11,831 nucleotides of DNA from Candidatus Heimdallarchaeota archaeon (GTDB taxonomy: Archaea; Asgardarchaeota; Heimdallarchaeia; Heimdallarchaeales; Kariarchaeaceae), in the NCBI GenBank assembly GCA_021399405.1, contig JAAFKL010000088.1, forward strand, positions 1 through 11,831. The letters run 5' to 3'. The notes under the pieces were generated by a model. It was given only the letters and a program-made list of their open reading frames with translations, had not been told where the DNA came from and did not search any database. The position numbers and the translations under genes were made by a program. This document shows, piece by piece, positions 1 through 7,543 of this stretch; the first letter of the stretch is position 1; each line of letters opens with the position of its first letter.

Positions 1-306
1 ACAATATTGCCTTGGCTTTTTGTAAGAAATCAACAATCGGATCTATTAGACCCATCTCTCTGGTTTTGGGGACTCGCCCTAGCCGTTTTTCCAGGAATCT
101 TGGGTCATGCAATTTATAATTTTTCTATGTCAAAATTAGATCCAATTGATGTTTCTATAGCTACCTTAGGTGAACCTGTACTTGGGAGTATTTTGGCATA
201 TGTCTTCCTTCATCAATTGTTGTCGAATTTACAAATAGTTGCAATGTCGTCCTTGATACTCGCAATTGGATTTACAATCAATATTTCAAATCGAAATGAG
301 GACTAG
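1..306 (+). CDS. EamA/DMT-family transporter, C-terminal part (5' end outside window)
   Basis: This is the last 101 residues of an integral membrane protein of the drug/metabolite transporter superfamily (EamA type). These export or import small metabolites, and the substrate cannot be read from the sequence. The frame is open to the left edge, so the true start lies upstream and the TTG at position 7 should not be taken as a start. Three hydrophobic segments are visible (about residues 22-43, 50-70 and 77-96 of the visible part). The middle one carries GEPV, matching the family's LEPV-type signature in the second EamA repeat, followed by the short loop and final helix that normally close the protein. 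The tail ISNRNED is short and charged, and the stop is TAG at 304-306. The next gene follows after 164 nt with its own promoter candidate, so an operon with the chaperonin is not indicated. Confidence 0.8.
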   Translation, partial: TILPWLFVRNQQSDLLDPSLWFWGLALAVFPGILGHAIYNFSMSKLDPIDVSIATLGEPVLGSILAYVFLHQLLSNLQIVAMSSLILAIGFTINISNRNED

Positions 307-422
307 ATCACTTCTAATTCGAATCAATCGAATCTGTAGATGTTATTATGTTGGGTTATGATAGGAAAATAGATTTGATATGTAAACTAATACTTTTAAT
401 GTAACTTTGGATAATCCACTCG

Positions 423-430
423 TATACAAA
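423..430 (+). promoter_or_regulatory. candidate TATA box for the thermosome gene
   Basis: TATACAAA lies about 45 nt before the thermosome ATG. Transcription starting about 25 nt downstream would give a leader of roughly 20 nt that still contains the weak ribosome-binding motif GAAAGG (455-460). This is a reading by eye. A second AT-rich stretch, CTTTTAA at 393-399, is an alternative. Confidence 0.3.
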
Positions 431-470
431 TCCAATAGAGTCTTTTGTGTATTTGAAAGGTATTTAAAAT

Positions 471-2081
471 ATGTCATTAACCGGTCAGCCAATTATTATT
501 CTTAGGGAAGGAACTGAAAGAACGAGAGGAAGAGATGCATTACGCAATAACATTACTGCTGCCAAAGTCATTGCAGAAGCCGTTAGATCTGCACTCGGCC
601 CAAAAGGTATGGATAAAATGTTAGTTGATGGATTTGGTGATGTAGTAATTACCAATGATGGAGCAACAATTCTCAAGGAAATAGATGTACAGCATCCAGG
701 ATCTAAATTTATTATTGATTTAGCAAAGACCCAGGATCAAGAAGTGGGAGATGGTACAACAACTGTTGTAGTTATTGCTGGAGAACTTCTTAAAAGAGCA
801 GAAGATCTTATTGACTTAGATGTTCATCCTTCAATCATAGTTGAGGGATACAGGTTAGCAATGAATGAGTCAGTCAAATTACTTGATGAAGTCGCAATCG
901 AAGTAGACATCGGAGATAGGGAAATGTTGTTAAACAGTGCTTCTACCTCAATGTCTTCAAAAATAATTGCCGGAGAAAAAGATCTTATCGCAGAAATTGT
1001 TGTCGATGCAGCATTAGGTGTCTTCGAGGATGACAAAGTCGATATCGATGATATATCCGTAGTAAAAAAACAGGGAGAATCCCTAAAAGCAACTACATTA
1101 GTTCATGGGTTAATCCTTGACAAAGAAGTTGTGCATACAGATATGCCAAAAAGTGTTGAAGATGGTAAAGTTCTATTGCTTAATGTAGCATTAGAAACTG
1201 TAAAAACAGAATTCGACTCAAAATTAAATATTTCTTCACCTGAACAAATCCAACAATTCTTAGATCGAGAACAAAACTCACTAAAAGAAATGGCAGATAA
1301 AATAATTGCGACCAAAGCTGATGTAGTGTTTTGTCAAAAGGGGATTGATGATGTAGTACAACATCATCTTGCAAAAGCAGGAATCTTAGCTGTTAGAAGA
1401 GTTAAAAAATCAGATATGAACAAACTTGCAAAATGCACTGGTGCGACAGTAGTTAGTAATCTTACAGACTTATCTACCAGTGATACTGGAGATGCTGGTC
1501 ATGTATTTCAATCGAAAATTGCTGATGATGATCTTGTTTTTGTCGAAGATACACCAAAGAAAAACGCATTAACCATTTTAGTTCGTGGAGGAACTGATTT
1601 TGTTCTTGATGAATACGAGAGATCAATCCATGACGCTTTATGTGTTGTACGTAATACTCTTGAAGACAAGAAATTAGTTGCTGGTGGTGGAGCCCCAGAA
1701 TTATATATTGCTAACAAGTTAAGAGCCTTTAAATTGGATAAATCTGCAAAAATCCAATTAGCAATTGACGCATTTGCTAATGCAATTGAAATAATTCCAA
1801 GAACTCTAGCAGAAAATGCTGGGTTGGATCCAATTGAAATGATCGGTGCTTTGAACAATGCTTATGATGAAGGCAAATATAACTATGGTATTAATCCAGA
1901 AACTTCTGATATTACTGATATGAAAGAACTGGGAGTAACCGAACCATTACGTGTTAAACTTCAAGCTATTTTATCTGCATCCGAAGCAGCTACAATTTTA
2001 CTTAGAATCGACGATGTTGTTTCAGCCAAAAATCTTGGTGCAGGTGGACCACCTGGTGGAATGCCTCCAGGTATGATGTAA
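471..2081 (+). CDS. thsA: thermosome subunit (group II chaperonin)
   Basis: This is a complete 536-residue archaeal group II chaperonin subunit. It would assemble into a double-ring cytosolic complex that folds proteins in an ATP-driven cycle with a built-in lid. The ATP-binding signatures are in order: LGPKGMDKM at 42-50, NDGATIL at 62-68 and GDGTTT at 93-98, with D94 a probable catalytic Asp. The second probable catalytic Asp is D388 ([10 protein letters not shown]), followed by GGGAPE at 405-410 and [10 protein letters not shown] at 445-454. Residues about 145-400 form the intermediate and apical parts. The C-terminus ends in the Gly/Pro/Met-rich tail [12 protein letters not shown] that lines the ring cavity in this family. 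The ATG start matches the usual N-terminus, which has about 10 residues before ILREGT. The GAAAGG motif 10 nt upstream is weak. Only one chaperonin gene is present, so whether the ring is homo- or hetero-oligomeric cannot be told. The symbol is generic for the family. Confidence 0.97.
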   Translation: MSLTGQPIIILREGTERTRGRDALRNNITAAKVIAEAVRSALGPKGMDKMLVDGFGDVVITNDGATILKEIDVQHPGSKFIIDLAKTQDQEVGDGTTTVVVIAGELLKRAEDLIDLDVHPSIIVEGYRLAMNESVKLLDEVAIEVDIGDREMLLNSASTSMSSKIIAGEKDLIAEIVVDAALGVFEDDKVDIDDISVVKKQGESLKATTLVHGLILDKEVVHTDMPKSVEDGKVLLLNVALETVKTEFDSKLNISSPEQIQQFLDREQNSLKEMADKIIATKADVVFCQKGIDDVVQHHLAKAGILAVRRVKKSDMNKLAKCTGATVVSNLTDLSTSDTGDAGHVFQSKIADDDLVFVEDTPKKNALTILVRGGTDFVLDEYERSIHDALCVVRNTLEDKKLVAGGGAPELYIANKLRAFKLDKSAKIQLAIDAFANAIEIIPRTLAENAGLDPIEMIGALNNAYDEGKYNYGINPETSDITDMKELGVTEPLRVKLQAILSASEAATILLRIDDVVSAKNLGAGGPPGGMPPGMM

Positions 2082-2125
2082 TAAAACTAAGAACACTATA
2101 ATTTAGTCAGAATTAATCGAAACAT

Positions 2126-2164
2126 TCGTTTATTAGTTATTTTATTAATTTTAAATTGTATTTA
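2126..2164 (+). terminator. T-rich candidate terminator after the thermosome gene
   Basis: The 80-nt gap between the convergent thermosome and helicase genes contains a strongly T-rich tract with several runs of three to four T on the + strand and no clear hairpin. Archaeal RNA polymerase commonly terminates at such U-rich tracts. The tract runs just into the 3' end of the opposite helicase gene. Confidence 0.35.
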
Positions 2165-3421
2165 TCTACGTCTAGGGGCTTTCCTAAATGGTTTTCCTCT
2201 TTTAGTTTTTCGTTTTAAAGGTTTCTTGCTAAAATAGGTAGAAGGTTTTTTCGTTGGTTTTCGTCTTCTTTGAAAGGGTGATTTTGAAGGTTCTTTGCTT
2301 TCTGGAAGCTCTCTTTTTACAAGAAAATCCGTTTTCAAGTTCTTTTTTATTCCATTGATATAAGCTGAATCTTCAGGTGTCGCTAAAATAATTGAAGTTC
2401 CTTTCTTGTTGATACGTCCAGTTCTACCTGCTCTATGCAAATAATCATCATAATTTTTTGGCACGTCAAAATTTATAATATGGCTAATATCTTGAATATC
2501 AATTCCTCTTGATGCTATATCTGTAGCAACTAATACATTTACTATCCCTGAGCTAAAATTTTCAATTGCTTTGTTCCTCTGTCTTTGAGTTAATCCCCCA
2601 TGAAACTCTTCACAATCTAATCCCGCTTTTAATAGATTTCTCGTTGTAATTCTTGCCGCATCATGTGATCTCGTAAATATTAATACAGATTCAATTATAC
2701 GCGTGTTTAATATTTCAATGAGAACATCAAATCTCTCTGCTTTGGTGACTTCATATATTTCATGTGTAATATTCGTCGGTGAAATAGATCTTCCTACTTC
2801 AACCAAATGAGATTTATTCTGCAATACTTTAGCCATTTGTTCAACTGGTGATGGAAGTGTGGAGCAGAACAACAAAGTCTGTCTTTTGTTTTTATGTGAT
2901 AATTCTGCAAGTATTGATTTTATCTCAATTTGGAACCCCATATCAAGCATTCGATCAATTTCATCAATTATTAATACACCAATATTCTTAAGATTCATAA
3001 CTTCATCGTCAATAAATTGATTCAAGCGACCTGGAGTAGCAACAATAATCTCAATCAATTCTTTGAACTGGCGTTTTTGTTTGTTATCCCTTACTCCTGC
3101 AACGATTGAAGTTGAAAAAACTTCAGTATTTTTGGTAACAAGTTTAATATTTTCCTGTGTTTGTTTAACTAATTCTCTAGTAGGAACAATAATTAGAATG
3201 GATGGATCATCATGTGTGATTTTAGAGTTTAGCAACCAATGAATGGCAGGAAGCAAAAAAGCAAACGTTTTACCAGTACCAGTCGGTGAAATACCAATGA
3301 CATCCTTACCTGCCAAAATGCTTGGGATTGCTCGTTTTTGAATAGGGGTCGGATCAGTAATATCTTGATCCCTAAGTGCCTCGACTAACCTATAATCCAA
3401 TTTTAATTCAGTAAATGTCAT
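2162..3421 (-). CDS. DEAD-box-type ATP-dependent RNA helicase with DEID motif
   Basis: This 419-residue superfamily 2 helicase has two RecA-like domains and probably remodels RNA or RNA-protein complexes in the cytosol. Visible motifs are Q motif around TPIQ (25-28), motif I SPTGTGKT (45-52), motif Ia PTRELV (80-85), motif Ib TPGR (129-132), motif II DEID (153-156), motif III CST (186-188), motif IV VLIFTRS (246-252), motif V ATDIASRGID (299-308) and motif VI HRAGRTGR (329-336). Motif II is DEID instead of DEAD and motif III is CST instead of SAT. The surrounding RMLDMGF is typical of the RhlE-like group. The C-terminus from about residue 377 is a Lys/Arg-rich tail likely to bind RNA. The ATG follows the stop of the biotin carrier gene with no gap. 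GGAG 9 nt upstream sits within that gene, so translation is probably coupled. The exact RNA target is unknown. Confidence 0.93.
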   Translation of the reverse strand: MTFTELKLDYRLVEALRDQDITDPTPIQKRAIPSILAGKDVIGISPTGTGKTFAFLLPAIHWLLNSKITHDDPSILIIVPTRELVKQTQENIKLVTKNTEVFSTSIVAGVRDNKQKRQFKELIEIIVATPGRLNQFIDDEVMNLKNIGVLIIDEIDRMLDMGFQIEIKSILAELSHKNKRQTLLFCSTLPSPVEQMAKVLQNKSHLVEVGRSISPTNITHEIYEVTKAERFDVLIEILNTRIIESVLIFTRSHDAARITTRNLLKAGLDCEEFHGGLTQRQRNKAIENFSSGIVNVLVATDIASRGIDIQDISHIINFDVPKNYDDYLHRAGRTGRINKKGTSIILATPEDSAYINGIKKNLKTDFLVKRELPESKEPSKSPFQRRRKPTKKPSTYFSKKPLKRKTKRGKPFRKAPRRR

Positions 3422-3904
3422 CTATAATTTCTCCAATTCAATCAATACTGCACCTTTACTAACTTGATCTCCTTCATTGATATTAATACATTTTATTACA
3501 CCCGAAAATTTTGCAATAATTTTGTTTTCCATTTTCATTGCCGAAATTATCATGATAACATCTCCTAAGTCAACTTCTTGACCTTCTTTGACTAATATAC
3601 TTGAAATTGAACCTGCTAACGGTGCCACAATGTTAAGATCTAATTCATCAATCCCACTCACTGCATTTACTAATGGGTCCTCAATCAAAACATCAATTGT
3701 ATAGCCATGTAACTCAATCCGAACAATGTTGTTGCCGAGATCAATTACATCATCAATATTTGTATTTACGCCTTCTTTATCAATTATTTGATAATTTCCA
3801 TTTTGATTCATAATACTATACTCTTTGTTTTTGAGCTTAATTGTGTCTTTGCTAATATAGATATCATCAGAAATATCATCTATTGTAGTTGTCAACTTCT
3901 TCAT
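3422..3904 (-). CDS. accB: biotin carboxyl carrier protein of an acyl-CoA carboxylase
   Basis: This 160-residue protein carries the covalently bound biotin of an acetyl-/propionyl-CoA (or related) carboxylase. It shuttles carboxybiotin from the biotin carboxylase to the carboxyltransferase. The biotinyl domain covers about residues 90-160 and has the canonical site SAMKMEN, with K124 the biotinylated lysine. The entry motif VAPLAGSI (93-100) and the closing EGDQVSKGAVL half-repeat are also present. Residues about 20-80 are beta-rich (for example VRIELHGYTIDVLIED). They may correspond to the barrel domain that links biotin carboxylase and carrier in fused propionyl-CoA carboxylase alpha subunits. 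If so, this gene pair is a split version of such a subunit (inference). The gene starts 4 nt after the biotin carboxylase stop, with a strong SD motif, and abuts the helicase directly. A biotin ligase is not in the window. Confidence 0.93.
   Translation of the reverse strand: MKKLTTTIDDISDDIYISKDTIKLKNKEYSIMNQNGNYQIIDKEGVNTNIDDVIDLGNNIVRIELHGYTIDVLIEDPLVNAVSGIDELDLNIVAPLAGSISSILVKEGQEVDLGDVIMIISAMKMENKIIAKFSGVIKCININEGDQVSKGAVLIELEKL
3431..3434 (-). promoter_or_regulatory. ribosome-binding site of the helicase gene
   Basis: GGAG on the minus strand lies within the last codons of the biotin carrier gene (Leu-Glu-Lys-Leu-stop), 9 nt before the helicase ATG. It supports the start at 3421 and translational coupling. 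Confidence 0.5.
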
Positions 3905-3908
3905 GATC

Positions 3909-3914
3909 TCACCT
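3909..3914 (-). promoter_or_regulatory. ribosome-binding site of accB, overlapping the accC stop
   Basis: The minus strand reads AGGTGA, a good match to the anti-SD complement, 4 nt before the accB ATG. The TGA at its 3' end is the stop codon of the biotin carboxylase gene, so termination and re-initiation happen at the same place. This fixes the accB start. Confidence 0.7.
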
Positions 3915-5372
3915 GTAATTCCATACTGATTTTCTCCAATTAGATGAACTGCCTTTATCAGTGGTCACTAAGACATCTCTCGATTTAATTGTGCTGGTTG
4001 CTGCCACTCTTGCAAGGTTCAATATATTTTCAGGTATCTCTTGATTGTAACTCTCCAGATAACGTGTGTGATAATTAAGATCAGAAAATTCTTTCTCTTT
4101 TAGGAGGTTTTTGATATAGGGAACTGTTGTATGTATCCCTGTGATAAGATAATTATCAAGCGCTGACACTAATTTTCTAATGGCTGCAGCACGATTGGGG
4201 GCATAAACTATAAGTTTGGAGATCATAGGATCGTAGAATGGAGTGATCTCGTCACCGTCCTCTGATGCAGAATCAACTCGTATTCCAGGGCCAAACGGAT
4301 GGCGAATTCTTCTGATTTTGCCTATAGAGGGTGAAAAATTGTCGTATGGATTTTCAGCATAAACTCGCGCTTCAATTGAGTGACCCTTCACTTTAATATC
4401 TTTTTGAGAAATTTCTAATGAGGTGCCTGAAGCTACTTGTATTTGTCTCCAGATTAAATCTTCACCTGTTACATATTCAGTAACTGGATGTTCTACTTGA
4501 ATACGAGCATTGACTTCTAGAAAATAATAATTTTCTTCATCAACTAGAAATTCAACAGTACCTGCATTTTTGTAATTCAATTCTTCAACTAAATTAACTG
4601 CACTATCATGAATTTGTGCTGCTTTTTTTCTTGATATTGAAGGTGCAGGGCTTTCTTCGACCAATTTTTGGTTTTTTCTTTGCAAAGAACAATCTCTTTC
4701 ACCGAAGTGAAGGATCTCACCTTCCCCATTGCCTAATATTTGAACTTCTATATGTCTCCCATTGGCAATAAATTTTTCCAAAAATACCCTATCATCATTG
4801 AATGCCAATTTTGCCTCTGATTTTGCAATTTGTAGTTCTTCATTAAAACTTTTAGCGTTTTTTACATATCGAATTCCCCGACCACCACCACCCGCAGAAG
4901 CCTTAATTAGGAGAGGAAAACCAATTTCCTTAGCTTTGGTTAACAATTCTTTTTCTGATAATTTTTCATCCGATCCAGGAATGATAGGTGTATCTGATTT
5001 AAATGCAATTTTTCTTGCTTGGATCTTATCCCCGAAAGTTAGCATTTGATCTGAACTTGGACCAATAAAATCTATCTTGTTTTCTTCAACATTTTTGGCA
5101 AATTCAGGATTTTCTGCTAAGAAACCATAACCCGGATGTATTGCGTGAACCCCCATTTCTTTAGCACCATTGATTATTTCATTCATGTTCAAGTATGTTT
5201 CAAGAGCAGTCTTCCCTTCTAAATGTAATACCTTGTCTGCACGACGAGCAGGTAAAGCATTTATATCTAAATCACTTGCGGTTATCACCGCTTCAATTCC
5301 ATGGTCTTGTAAAGTGGAAATTACTCTTAGAGCAATTTCGCCTCTATTCGCAACTAATACAGAAGAAAACAT
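3909..5372 (-). CDS. accC: biotin carboxylase subunit of an acyl-CoA carboxylase
   Basis: This 487-residue ATP-grasp enzyme carboxylates biotin using ATP and bicarbonate, the first half-reaction of acetyl-/propionyl-CoA carboxylase. The N-terminal domain begins ANRGEIALR (8-16), with HPGYGFLAEN at 79-88. The ATP-grasp part has IKAS with K157, the glycine loop GGGGRG (161-166), HIEVQ (207-211), and ERDCSLQRKNQK (225-236) with the lysine that interacts with bicarbonate and ATP. The metal and catalytic residues are E274 (TVEFL), E286 (FLEVN), R290 and E294 (IQVEHPVTE), and R336 follows in IEARVYAE. All key residues are present. The protein is about 40 residues longer than a typical AccC of about 450. 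The extra C-terminal part (roughly 447-487) has no recognisable motif. Its CoA substrate would be set by a carboxyltransferase, which is absent here. It is the first gene of a three-gene operon. Confidence 0.96.
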   Translation of the reverse strand: MFSSVLVANRGEIALRVISTLQDHGIEAVITASDLDINALPARRADKVLHLEGKTALETYLNMNEIINGAKEMGVHAIHPGYGFLAENPEFAKNVEENKIDFIGPSSDQMLTFGDKIQARKIAFKSDTPIIPGSDEKLSEKELLTKAKEIGFPLLIKASAGGGGRGIRYVKNAKSFNEELQIAKSEAKLAFNDDRVFLEKFIANGRHIEVQILGNGEGEILHFGERDCSLQRKNQKLVEESPAPSISRKKAAQIHDSAVNLVEELNYKNAGTVEFLVDEENYYFLEVNARIQVEHPVTEYVTGEDLIWRQIQVASGTSLEISQKDIKVKGHSIEARVYAENPYDNFSPSIGKIRRIRHPFGPGIRVDSASEDGDEITPFYDPMISKLIVYAPNRAAAIRKLVSALDNYLITGIHTTVPYIKNLLKEKEFSDLNYHTRYLESYNQEIPENILNLARVAATSTIKSRDVLVTTDKGSSSNWRKSVWNYR

Positions 5373-5404
5373 TTATTGTACAAGATAATATTTCTTCTCT
5401 CATC

Positions 5405-5413
5405 GCTTAAACC
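5405..5413 (-). promoter_or_regulatory. candidate TATA box of the accC-accB-helicase operon
   Basis: GGTTTAAGC on the minus strand is centred about 37 nt before the accC ATG, which would give a leader of about 10-15 nt. No convincing SD precedes the ATG. The match is weak and was judged by eye. Confidence 0.28.
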
Positions 5414-5505
5414 TTGTTTTCCGTATCTATGACGAAGGAAAAAATAGACGGAATTTATTATTATTAACCTGTGATAATTCAGATAGTATGTCGGCTGATA
5501 TATAG

Positions 5506-5515
5506 AATTTAAAAC
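5506..5515 (+). promoter_or_regulatory. candidate TATA box of the epimerase gene
   Basis: AATTTAAAAC is centred about 26 nt upstream of the epimerase ATG, which would place the transcription start at or next to the start codon. The sequence before the ATG is only A/T with no SD motif, consistent with a leaderless mRNA. Confidence 0.4.
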
Positions 5516-5536
5516 TATAAATATAATATAGATATA

Positions 5537-6496
5537 ATGACAAACTATGCTATCACTGGGGTAGCAGGATTCATCGGTAGTCATTTAGCAGAGTCCCTAA
5601 TAGAACAGGGTCATCATGTAATAGGCATTGATAATTTTGACCCTTTTTATGCAAAATCAATTAAGGAAAGGAACTTGCAAAATCTAAATGGGAATCCCGA
5701 ATTTCAATTATTTAGCATCGATGTCAGAACAGAAGATTTTGTTCTTGCACTTTCTAACACACATGTTGATACAGTCATTCATTTATCTGCAAGAGCCGGT
5801 GTAAGACCTTCATTGTTGTTTCCACAGTCATACATTCAACATGATATTGAGGCCACGGTAAATGTATTGGAAACCTGCCGTAGATTGAATATTGATAAAA
5901 TGGTATTTGGTAGTAGCTCTTCTGTTTACGGAAATATACCCGATCTACCTTACTCAGAGAATATTAAGATAAATGAACCAATTAGTCCATATGCAGCTGC
6001 AAAATTAAGTTGTGAACTTTTCAATTATGTATATCATTCTCAATATGGATTAAATATCACTAATTTACGATTTTTTACAGTTTATGGCCCAAGACAGAGA
6101 CCAGAGATGGGAATTCATAAGTTCACTCGACTGATTGATCAAGGCAAGACTGTCCAAATGTATGGTGATGGTACGACTAGTAGAGACTATACCTACATCG
6201 ATGATATAATACAGGGGGTGGTTAAGGCATGTGAAGTAGTGTCTGGTTACAATACTTACAACTTAGGAAATAATAATCCTGTAACATTAAAGGATTTGAT
6301 CTTAATTATAAGCAAAACATTGGGTGTAGATGCAAAGATTGAGCAATTATCTATGCAACCTGGTGATGTTAATCATACTCTTGCCGATATCTCCCTTGCT
6401 GAAAAAGAGTTGAATTATAAACCCCAAACATCAATCGTAGATGGTGTTGAAAAGTTTGTAAATTGGTATTCCAAAATCAATAATAATCGAAAATGA
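5537..6496 (+). CDS. NAD-dependent sugar-nucleotide epimerase, UDP-glucuronate 4-epimerase-like
   Basis: This complete 319-residue extended short-chain dehydrogenase/reductase probably converts UDP-glucuronate to UDP-galacturonate, or a related UDP-sugar to its C4 epimer, in the cytosol. The Rossmann motif is GVAGFIG (8-14), and the acid after beta-2 is D32 within IDNFDPFY, a phrase common in UDP-glucuronate 4-epimerases. The active site has SSSSVYG (126-132) and the Y152-x-x-x-K156 pair in SPYAAAK. HLSARAGVRPS (82-92) and GPRQRPEMGIHKF (184-196) are substrate-side signatures, and RDYTYIDD (216-223) is also typical. The length is normal for the family. The substrate is not certain, because UDP-glucose/GlcNAc 4-epimerases and dehydratase-like relatives share most motifs. 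The gene is divergent from accC and converges with a GT2 gene across a 1-nt gap. It is the likely sugar-nucleotide supplier for the glycosyltransferases that follow. Confidence 0.88.
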   Translation: MTNYAITGVAGFIGSHLAESLIEQGHHVIGIDNFDPFYAKSIKERNLQNLNGNPEFQLFSIDVRTEDFVLALSNTHVDTVIHLSARAGVRPSLLFPQSYIQHDIEATVNVLETCRRLNIDKMVFGSSSSVYGNIPDLPYSENIKINEPISPYAAAKLSCELFNYVYHSQYGLNITNLRFFTVYGPRQRPEMGIHKFTRLIDQGKTVQMYGDGTTSRDYTYIDDIIQGVVKACEVVSGYNTYNLGNNNPVTLKDLILIISKTLGVDAKIEQLSMQPGDVNHTLADISLAEKELNYKPQTSIVDGVEKFVNWYSKINNNRK

Positions 6497-6509
6497 ACTA
6501 GTCACTAGT
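6497..6509. repeat. 13-bp palindrome at convergent gene ends
   Basis: ACTAGT-C-ACTAGT is symmetrical around one central base. It includes the minus-strand TAG stop of the GT2 gene and begins directly after the epimerase TGA. It is too tight for a stable hairpin loop. It could be chance, a compact bidirectional end signal, or a protein site. Confidence 0.35.
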
Positions 6510-7442
6510 GATTGTCCGAATGGAATAACGCTTTTCATCAATTGCTTTCTCTGTTGATACTACCTCTGCAGTTAATCCAGTAACAAAGAATTGAACCGCA
6601 AAAATCTCCAATAATATTCCAAGAAGTAATAGAGGACGATCTCCTATTGATTCACCACTAATGAACTTTAAGCCTGTCAAATACATAAGTATAAGCGTAC
6701 CAATGGTTCCAGGAATTAATGCGAGTTTTGAGTAGAACTGGAATGGTTTCACTCCTGTATTGATCATAAACGCTGTCGACAATAAATCTAAGTATCCTCT
6801 CCATAAACGAGAAAAACCATACTTGCTTTGTCCAGCAACTCGATGACGATGGTTTACAACCATTTCATCAACCTTAAACCCTTTAGAATATATTATCGCA
6901 GGTATAAACCGATGATCTTCACCATGGATAGGGAGTTTATTCACTGCCTCTGCTATATAGATTCTTAATGTGCACCCAGAATCGTGAATATTCAAACCAG
7001 TAAGTCTTCTATGAAGAAAGTTAGAAATTTTTGAAGGTATTTTCTTCGATAATGGGTCTTTTCGATATTTTCTCCATCCACATATAACATCGACTTTTTC
7101 CGTTGTGATTCTATTATATAATTTAATAATATCACTTGGATCATTTTGGCGATCTCCATCCATTGTTATAACATATTTACCCTTTATAACACTAAATCCA
7201 GCTCGCATCGCCGCAGTTTGTCCAGAATTCCTTCTTAAATCTATAACTACAATACTAATTCGGTCATTTGAACTATATTGTTTGGTTAATTCAGTTAGGA
7301 GTTCAAGAGATTTATCGGTTGAACCATCATTGACGAAAATTACTTCGAATGATAAATCCTCAACACCGTCTTCTATCTCTTTCATTAGGTCCTGGATATT
7401 TTCCTCTTCATTATAAATGGGGATAACAATTGATAAATCCAA
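6498..7442 (-). CDS. GT2 glycosyltransferase, polyprenyl-phosphate sugar synthase-like, with two C-terminal membrane helices
   Basis: This 314-residue protein has an N-terminal GT-A catalytic domain (about 1-215). It likely transfers a sugar from a nucleotide donor to a polyprenyl or dolichyl phosphate at the cytosolic membrane face. Motifs are IVIPIYNEE (5-13), VNDGSTD (37-43), GQTAAMRAGF (74-83), and the metal-binding D95-G-D97 followed by RQNDP. HDSGCTLRIY (153-162) and GQSKYGFSRL (204-213) are typical of DPM1/ArnC/GtrB-like enzymes. Two membrane helices follow at about 236-258 and 269-292, then a short cytosolic tail. The start is TTG, with a good SD (AGGTGG) 6 nt upstream, and the protein then begins exactly at the family's usual first strand. 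The gene is on the same strand as, and 101 nt behind, a stand-alone GtrA-like gene, the usual partner type. The sugar is not identifiable. Confidence 0.92.
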   Translation of the reverse strand: MDLSIVIPIYNEEENIQDLMKEIEDGVEDLSFEVIFVNDGSTDKSLELLTELTKQYSSNDRISIVVIDLRRNSGQTAAMRAGFSVIKGKYVITMDGDRQNDPSDIIKLYNRITTEKVDVICGWRKYRKDPLSKKIPSKISNFLHRRLTGLNIHDSGCTLRIYIAEAVNKLPIHGEDHRFIPAIIYSKGFKVDEMVVNHRHRVAGQSKYGFSRLWRGYLDLLSTAFMINTGVKPFQFYSKLALIPGTIGTLILMYLTGLKFISGESIGDRPLLLLGILLEIFAVQFFVTGLTAEVVSTEKAIDEKRYSIRTITSD

Positions 7443-7448
7443 ACAATT

Positions 7449-7454
7449 CCACCT
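7449..7454 (-). promoter_or_regulatory. SD motif that decides the TTG start of the GT2 gene
   Basis: The minus strand reads AGGTGG with a 6-nt spacer before TTG at 7442-7440. No in-frame ATG lies near the expected N-terminus, so this site is the main support for the TTG start. Confidence 0.6.
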
Positions 7455-7543
7455 TTTTAATGATATATTAGTTAAATAGGCTTTTTTATTTCAATCGATA
7501 AGGAATCATATCATTAATCTCAATTAGTTCTAAAGTAACTTTT

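Noticed and set aside
461..470. TATTTAAAAT, a good TATA-like string directly before the thermosome ATG
   Set aside because: It abuts the start codon, so transcription from it would begin inside the coding sequence. The chaperonin N-terminus upstream of that point is conserved.
307..470. Three gene-free gaps of exactly 164 nt (307-470, 5373-5536, 9109-9272)
   Set aside because: They share no visible sequence similarity and depend on the start codons chosen, so the equal lengths look like coincidence.
1508..1858. 116-codon minus-strand open frame inside the thermosome gene
   Set aside because: It is antisense to the conserved equatorial domain and a typical shadow of a long gene.
4762..5049. 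95-codon + strand open frame inside accC
   Set aside because: It is antisense to conserved ATP-grasp coding sequence. Its Pro/Ser-rich content is the shadow of glycine-rich motifs.
5354..5584. 76-codon minus-strand open frame across the accC/epimerase gap
   Set aside because: It overlaps the 5' ends of two certain genes, is rich in Tyr/Ile from AT-rich spacer DNA, and resembles no family.
7105..7416. 103-codon + strand open frame inside the GT2 gene
   Set aside because: It is antisense to the conserved catalytic domain, with no recognisable motif and no ribosome-binding site.
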